Source: Alistipes montrealensis (GTDB lineage: Bacteria; Bacteroidota; Bacteroidia; Bacteroidales; Rikenellaceae). From it: DNA of 64,000 nt. The stretch is taken from NCBI RefSeq assembly GCF_018362775.1, contig NZ_JAGYXY010000002.1:657938-721937 (forward strand), given 5' to 3'. Of the stretch, positions 59,156 through 64,000 are shown piece after piece. Numbering within the stretch: position 1 is the first letter of the stretch; each line of letters opens with the position of its first letter. A program made the position numbers and the translations under genes. A model generated the notes under the pieces. The model saw nothing but the letters and a program-made list of their open reading frames with translations, was not told the origin of the DNA and searched no databases.

Positions 59156-60271
59156 TTATTGCGTTTCGAAAAACGCTTCGATCACCGCATCGGAGACCAG
59201 CATCCGCTCCGGAGGAACGGCTATCCGTCCGTTGGCGGCGACAAGTGTGCCGGCTTCCAGCCACGGTTTCGCATCGCGCATCATTCGTGCCGCACGTTCC
59301 GCCCCGAACAGTTTTTCCGCCTCTCCGGGGTCGATGCCTTCCGCCGTGCGCAGCCGTGTCATCACATACTCGTTGAAACGGTCGCTGTCGGTGAGTATTT
59401 CCGCTTCGGCGGGGGCTCCGGCGATATATTCCGCCACCGATTCGGTGTTCCAGTGGCGTTCGCGGCCGTCGAACGAGTGGGCTGCCGGCCCGATGCCGAG
59501 GTACTTTAGGCCGTGCCAGTAGGCGGCGTTATGGCGGGCACGGAAGCCCGGGAGGGCGTAATTCGAAACCTCGTAGTGTTCGAATCCCGCCCCGGTCAGC
59601 GTTTCGTGCACGAAGGCGTATTCCGCTTCGCTGACTGCCTCGTCCACCGGGGCGAACTCTCCGCGGGCGGCCCGCCGTCCGAAAGCCGTACCGGGTTCGA
59701 TGGTCAAATGGTATGCCGAAATATGCTGTACGCCCAGCCCGAGCGTCCGGTCGAGCGAGCGGCGCAGCGCGTCGCCTCCGAAACCCGGGACGCCGAAAAT
59801 CAGGTCGACGGTGATATTTTCGAAACCTTCCCGCTGTGCATTGCGCACGGCCTCGACGGCCTGCGCTGCGGTGTGGCGGCGGTTCATCAGTTTCAGGCAG
59901 GCGTCGTCGAACGACTGGACGCCGATCGACAGGCGGTCGATGCCCGCCCGGCGCAGCGCCGCGAGGTAGGCGGGCGTAAGGTCGTCGGGGTTGGCTTCGA
60001 GCGTGGTCTCCTCCGCCGCGGAGCAATCGAACAGCATTGCCGCATGATCGAGCAGCCCCGCAATGGTTTCCGCCCGGCACAGCGAGGGCGTGCCGCCGCC
60101 GAAGTAGCGGGTGCGGACCGCCTCTCCGCCCGTGTATTCGCGCCGTGCATCCAGTTCGCGGTGCATGGCCTCCACGAGTTCGTCCATGCGGCGCAGGTCG
60201 ACGCTCTTGTAGAAGTCGCAGTAGGCGCATACGCGCTTGCAGAAGGGTATGTGGAAATAAAGTCCGGCCAT
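59156..60271 (-). CDS. hemW: Radical SAM heme chaperone HemW
   Basis: A 371-residue radical SAM protein from the ATG at 60271 (MAGLYFHIPFCKRVCAYCDF); an earlier in-frame ATG overlaps the neighbouring gene. The cluster motif is C-x3-C-x2-C (CKRVCAYC). RTRYFGGGTPSL, TLEANPDDLTP, RLSIGVQSFDD and YWHGLKYLGIGPAAHSF are HemW features. HemW binds heme and helps insert it in respiratory enzymes; it is often misnamed coproporphyrinogen oxidase. It follows the hypothetical gene by four bases. Confidence 0.92.
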   Translation of the reverse strand: MAGLYFHIPFCKRVCAYCDFYKSVDLRRMDELVEAMHRELDARREYTGGEAVRTRYFGGGTPSLCRAETIAGLLDHAAMLFDCSAAEETTLEANPDDLTPAYLAALRRAGIDRLSIGVQSFDDACLKLMNRRHTAAQAVEAVRNAQREGFENITVDLIFGVPGFGGDALRRSLDRTLGLGVQHISAYHLTIEPGTAFGRRAARGEFAPVDEAVSEAEYAFVHETLTGAGFEHYEVSNYALPGFRARHNAAYWHGLKYLGIGPAAHSFDGRERHWNTESVAEYIAGAPAEAEILTDSDRFNEYVMTRLRTAEGIDPGEAEKLFGAERAARMMRDAKPWLEAGTLVAANGRIAVPPERMLVSDAVIEAFFETQ

Positions 60272-60275
60272 TGGT

Positions 60276-60830
60276 CTATTCGAGCCTTCGGGGGTCGGTT
60301 TTTTCTTCAAAGTCAGCAACGAGGGCTTTTATCTCTTTTATTGTTCTTCGTCCGTATCGGTTGAAGGTAAATATCCCTCCCGTGATGTTGTACCACGGAT
60401 CATAAATCACTGTCCATCTGATTTCGTCGCTTTTCCACCTCAATATCAGCAAATCCTCGTCTAAGACAGGGATACCTTTCTGGTTTCTGGCCTGCAAATA
60501 GCGGTAATTATCGTATTCGATAAACCATTCCCGGCTGATCAGTAATTCCCGGATCTGATTTTTTAGCCCGTCGTGCTGTTTGGGAATGGGAATGCATTTT
60601 AATTTCAGCCTCTTGAGCCGAAACGAATAGATGATGAGGCCCGAATCGAACAGCAGAAGAGCGATCAGCCAATCCCAGTTCCATAATCCGGAAACAAAAT
60701 CACGGACGGAATAGTATGAATAGCAGATTCCGAAGAGAAAGAACAGTATGGTGTCTCCATGATAATTTGTCCATTCGAATGAAAATGGTTTTAGAACGAT
60801 TTTATCAGTTTGTACTTTTATCGAATACAT
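60276..60830 (-). CDS. Hypothetical two-helix membrane protein
   Basis: A 184-residue protein with two hydrophobic segments (GDTILFFLFGICYSYYSV, about 25-42; WNWDWLIALLLFDSGLIIYSF, about 50-70) and a charged cytoplasmic C-terminal domain (REWFIEYDNYRYLQARN, DLLILRWKSDEIRWTVIYDPW). I do not recognise it. The DNA is less GC-rich than its neighbours, which suggests recent acquisition or weak selection. A TACCTTTG -7 box is 45 bases upstream. It shares a transcript with hemW. Confidence 0.75.
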   Translation of the reverse strand: MYSIKVQTDKIVLKPFSFEWTNYHGDTILFFLFGICYSYYSVRDFVSGLWNWDWLIALLLFDSGLIIYSFRLKRLKLKCIPIPKQHDGLKNQIRELLISREWFIEYDNYRYLQARNQKGIPVLDEDLLILRWKSDEIRWTVIYDPWYNITGGIFTFNRYGRRTIKEIKALVADFEEKTDPRRLE

Positions 60831-60874
60831 TGTTTAAAAGGCCGCAAGACTTTTGACATATAGAGCTATGTTAT

Positions 60875-60882
60875 CAAAGGTA
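60875..60882 (-). promoter_or_regulatory. -7 box before the hypothetical-hemW genes
   Basis: TACCTTTG on the minus strand, 45 bases before the ATG at 60830; no -33 match. Confidence 0.42.
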
Positions 60883-60964
60883 TGAAAAAAACGGAGAAGC
60901 CGGCACGCTTGCGGCCCGGATTTTTCGAAATTTGTGTCCGTAATGTCGGCTCGGTTCCCTTCGG

Positions 60965-62614
60965 TCACCAGATCGACCCGACGGCGAACACCTCCAGGCT
61001 GCAAACCTTGATCCGGTTGCCCCGGAAGCGGAATCCTCCGTTGTTGCCGGTTTGGGGCCGCCGCTCCATCGAATAGGAGTACAGCCCGCCGTCGATAAAG
61101 ACCTCGGCCGAGGTGCGGTCGAGGTAAATATCGGCCGTCAGGCGCATGCTGGTCGGGTCCTGCGGGGAGTAGAAACGGCCGTTGAGCGTGTTGTGGTTCA
61201 GGTCGTAGGCGACGATGGGCTGGCCGTCGAGGCTGAGCCCGGCGTCCGTTGCATGGGATAATTTGATCGTCGTGCGAATCCGGAGCCGGTCGGCCTTTCC
61301 GAACTCCTCCAGCTTCCGGTTGGCTTCGTCCGGGGTCAGGCCGCGCCATTCGGCGAGCGGACGGAACAGCCGGTCGAGTTCGGCGATCGGAGTGCTCGCC
61401 AGGCGGACCCCGTCTTTGGTCGTGCGCAGCGTCAGCTCCGTCGGCAGCGTCATCATTCCGTTGAAGGGCATGCCCGGGTGTGAAATGCGGCCCCAGCCGA
61501 TCTGGATGCGCCGTCCGTCCGCTGCCGGGATGTTGGTATAGGTCTGGGCTGCGTAGATGCTGCCCGTCGTGTAGCAGTATTTGCCGGATTCGGGCCGGAA
61601 TACCCGGCCGTCGAACGAGCCGAGCATGTAGGTCCCCGAAGCGCCGTACATCACCCATTTCTTATTTTCCGGATTGCCGTCGACCGGAAGTTCGAACAGC
61701 TCGGGGCACTCCCAGAATCCGGTGACATGGCTTTCGTACGTCCACTTTTTCAGGTCGGCCGAGGTGTAGATCGAGTGTCCGTCGCGTTCGTTGAGCACCA
61801 GCACCCAATGTCCGGCCGGGGCGTACCAGAACACTTTGGGATCGCGCGTGTCCTTGCTGTTCCATTTGTCCCGGGAGTCGATCACCGGATTGCCGGCGTA
61901 TTTGGTGAACGTGCGCCCGTCGTCGAGGCTGTAAGCGAGGCACTGCACCTGCCGCTCGGGGCCTGCCGCCGTGTAGATCGCGACCAGGGCGGGCTTGCCG
62001 TCCCGGTTGAATCCGGCGGTGTTGGCGTAGTCGATGACCGCCGACCCCGAATACATCGTTCCCAGGCTGTCGGGGCAGAGCGCGTCGGGCAGTTCTTTCC
62101 AATGTACGAGGTCTTCGCTGACGGCGTGTCCCCAGTGCATGTTCTGCCAATCGCGCTCGTAGGGGTTGTGCTGGTAGAACAGGTGATATTCGCCGTTGTG
62201 GAAGACCAGCCCGTTCGGGTCGTTGATCCAGCCCCGGCGGGTCGTAAAGTGGAACTGCGGGCGGTTCTTTTCGCGGTAGAGGCTGTCCTGGCCGGCGATC
62301 CGGTCCGACTGGTAGATTTTCGCAAGTCCCCGCGGGTCGCCCTCGTAAGCGATCCGCACGGTCTTCCCTTCGAAGGCCGACATGTCCCTGAATACCCAGT
62401 AGTCCGCCTCTTCCGGGGCCAGCCGGATCACGACCGAAAGGTCGGGCGCGCCTTCCGTTTCGAAGGTCATCCTGCTGCGCTCCTGCTGGTGCGAAACCGG
62501 GAAGTTCAGGTATTGTTTTGTGATCTTCAGCGAGATGTTCCCGCCTTGTGCGCCCGAAGCGCACAGGGGCAGCAGCGAGCAGAGCAGTAATGTCATTTTC
62601 GTTCGTGTTTTCAT
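60965..62614 (-). CDS. GH32 fructan hydrolase (levanase / inulinase type)
   Basis: A 549-residue secreted enzyme from the ATG at 62614 (KTRTKMTLLLCSLLPLCASG signal). After an N-terminal extension of about 100 residues comes the five-blade propeller with all three acids: WINDPNG (nucleophile Asp), TRDPKVF (transition-state Asp) and WECPELF (acid/base Glu). The C-terminal sandwich ends with RTSAEVFIDGG. It should release fructose from levan, inulin or sucrose-like sugars. No SusCD pair or fructokinase is adjacent, so it is a lone enzyme here. Confidence 0.94.
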   Translation of the reverse strand: MKTRTKMTLLLCSLLPLCASGAQGGNISLKITKQYLNFPVSHQQERSRMTFETEGAPDLSVVIRLAPEEADYWVFRDMSAFEGKTVRIAYEGDPRGLAKIYQSDRIAGQDSLYREKNRPQFHFTTRRGWINDPNGLVFHNGEYHLFYQHNPYERDWQNMHWGHAVSEDLVHWKELPDALCPDSLGTMYSGSAVIDYANTAGFNRDGKPALVAIYTAAGPERQVQCLAYSLDDGRTFTKYAGNPVIDSRDKWNSKDTRDPKVFWYAPAGHWVLVLNERDGHSIYTSADLKKWTYESHVTGFWECPELFELPVDGNPENKKWVMYGASGTYMLGSFDGRVFRPESGKYCYTTGSIYAAQTYTNIPAADGRRIQIGWGRISHPGMPFNGMMTLPTELTLRTTKDGVRLASTPIAELDRLFRPLAEWRGLTPDEANRKLEEFGKADRLRIRTTIKLSHATDAGLSLDGQPIVAYDLNHNTLNGRFYSPQDPTSMRLTADIYLDRTSAEVFIDGGLYSYSMERRPQTGNNGGFRFRGNRIKVCSLEVFAVGSIW

Positions 62615-62931
62615 GGCGGGCCGGTAGTTTGTGGGGATTCGGGTTTTCGGTCGGGGGCTCTTTTCCGGGTGGCGCGGCTGCGTCTCCCGGGGCGGAAAAC
62701 CCGCTTCTTCCAAAGATAATAAAAAATCGCCGGAAGAAAAACCGGACGCCCCGGAAGGCGTCGGAAAATTCCGGCAAAATCTTTGCCGTATGATCCTCGT
62801 TCCGGGTTGCGGACGGCTTTCGGGCGGCGTGGTACGAGGGTATAAATGAAGCGTATAGCCCCATCAAGAAAAATAATAAATTTTTTTTGTAATTTACGCT
62901 GTTAATTTTTTCACAATTCTGAAAGTTTTTC
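62615..62931. promoter_or_regulatory. Divergent intergenic region between the GH32 gene and pckA
   Basis: Contains the GH32 -7 box TATCTTTG (complement 62711-62718) and an A/T-rich stretch ahead of the pckA promoter. I see no gene or RNA in it. Confidence 0.5.
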
Positions 62932-62939
62932 TACCTTTG
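62932..62939 (+). promoter_or_regulatory. -7 box of the pckA promoter
   Basis: TACCTTTG, exact consensus, 73 bases before the ATG. A T-rich tract precedes it in place of a clear TTTG. Confidence 0.5.
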
Positions 62940-63012
62940 TGCCGTTGAGGTCCGGACTTGCGGTCCGAAACATTCGATTGAAAAGAGGAGTTTTAACAAA
63001 TAAATTACAATT

Positions 63013-64000
<988 letters not shown>

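Noticed and set aside
54790..59376. 1528-residue plus-strand open frame
   Set aside because: It is the antisense shadow of the GT3-phosphorylase fusion; His/Val/Arg-rich composition, no family motif, and the minus-strand frame has full conserved domains.
60882..61076. 64-residue plus-strand frame at the GH32 3' end
   Set aside because: Overlaps the end of the fructanase in antisense and has no ribosome site or motif.

Overview
The window is a 64 kb piece of a high-GC Bacteroidales chromosome. It is most like Alistipes (Rikenellaceae), judged from gene content and style rather than a database search. The signs are a SusC/SusD pair, many lipoproteins with a Cys lipobox, weak or absent Shine-Dalgarno sequences, and repeated Bacteroidetes-type promoters (TTTG or TTG, 19-20 nt, then TAnnTTTG). 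Most of the DNA is ordinary chromosomal core mixed with glycan-use genes. I see no rRNA, tRNA, CRISPR array, transposase or phage gene.

Layout. 1-11.4 kb (minus strand): a SusC/SusD outer-membrane uptake operon with a BACON/DUF5689 lipoprotein and a calcineurin-like phosphoesterase lipoprotein but no glycoside hydrolase. It is followed by a GntR regulator with its own promoter and palindrome, and by a kelch mutarotase fused to a sodium symporter (sialic-acid type, cut by the window edge). 11.8-18.3 kb (minus): a coiled-coil membrane protein, a phosphoethanolamine-transferase-like enzyme, DUF3108, recG, and a small lipoprotein of the radical-SAM-associated family. 18.3-22.3 kb (plus): ispG, an erythromycin-esterase-like lipoprotein and a WbqC protein, converging on a GH2 protein that lacks both catalytic glutamates. 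24.6-28.2 kb: a 1069-residue surface lipoprotein divergent from a small XRE regulator, with two inverted repeats on the promoter. 28.3-31.7 kb (plus): four tightly packed genes (cvpA-like, rsgA, trmH-like, class III aminotransferase). 31.7-36.9 kb: nfo, a DUF3078 protein, an S41 protease with a small membrane protein, then an ECF sigma factor overlapping a ferredoxin-membrane fusion. 37-42.7 kb (minus): deoC, an OmpA/TPR lipoprotein, pnp, rpsO. 42.9-46.7 kb (plus): apbE, a lipid kinase, an AraC regulator and a class A beta-lactamase. 46.7-47.8 kb: a DJ-1/PfpI protein divergent from an HxlR regulator. 47.7-49.7 kb (minus): a RimK-like ATP-grasp ligase coupled to a GNAT acetyltransferase. 49.8-59.0 kb (minus): an alpha-glucan/glycogen operon (GT3-phosphorylase fusion, GH133 debranching enzyme, GT4, GH57). 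59.1-64 kb: hemW with a less GC-rich orphan gene, a GH32 fructanase, and the start of pckA.

No complete unknown defence or mobile system is visible. The strongest candidates for undescribed biology are the ferredoxin-membrane/ECF sigma module, the ATP-grasp/GNAT pair, the orphan radical-SAM-type lipoprotein, the XRE-controlled giant lipoprotein, the catalytically empty GH2 protein, and the two odd glycogen enzymes (fusion of synthesis and breakdown domains; lysine-rich tail).
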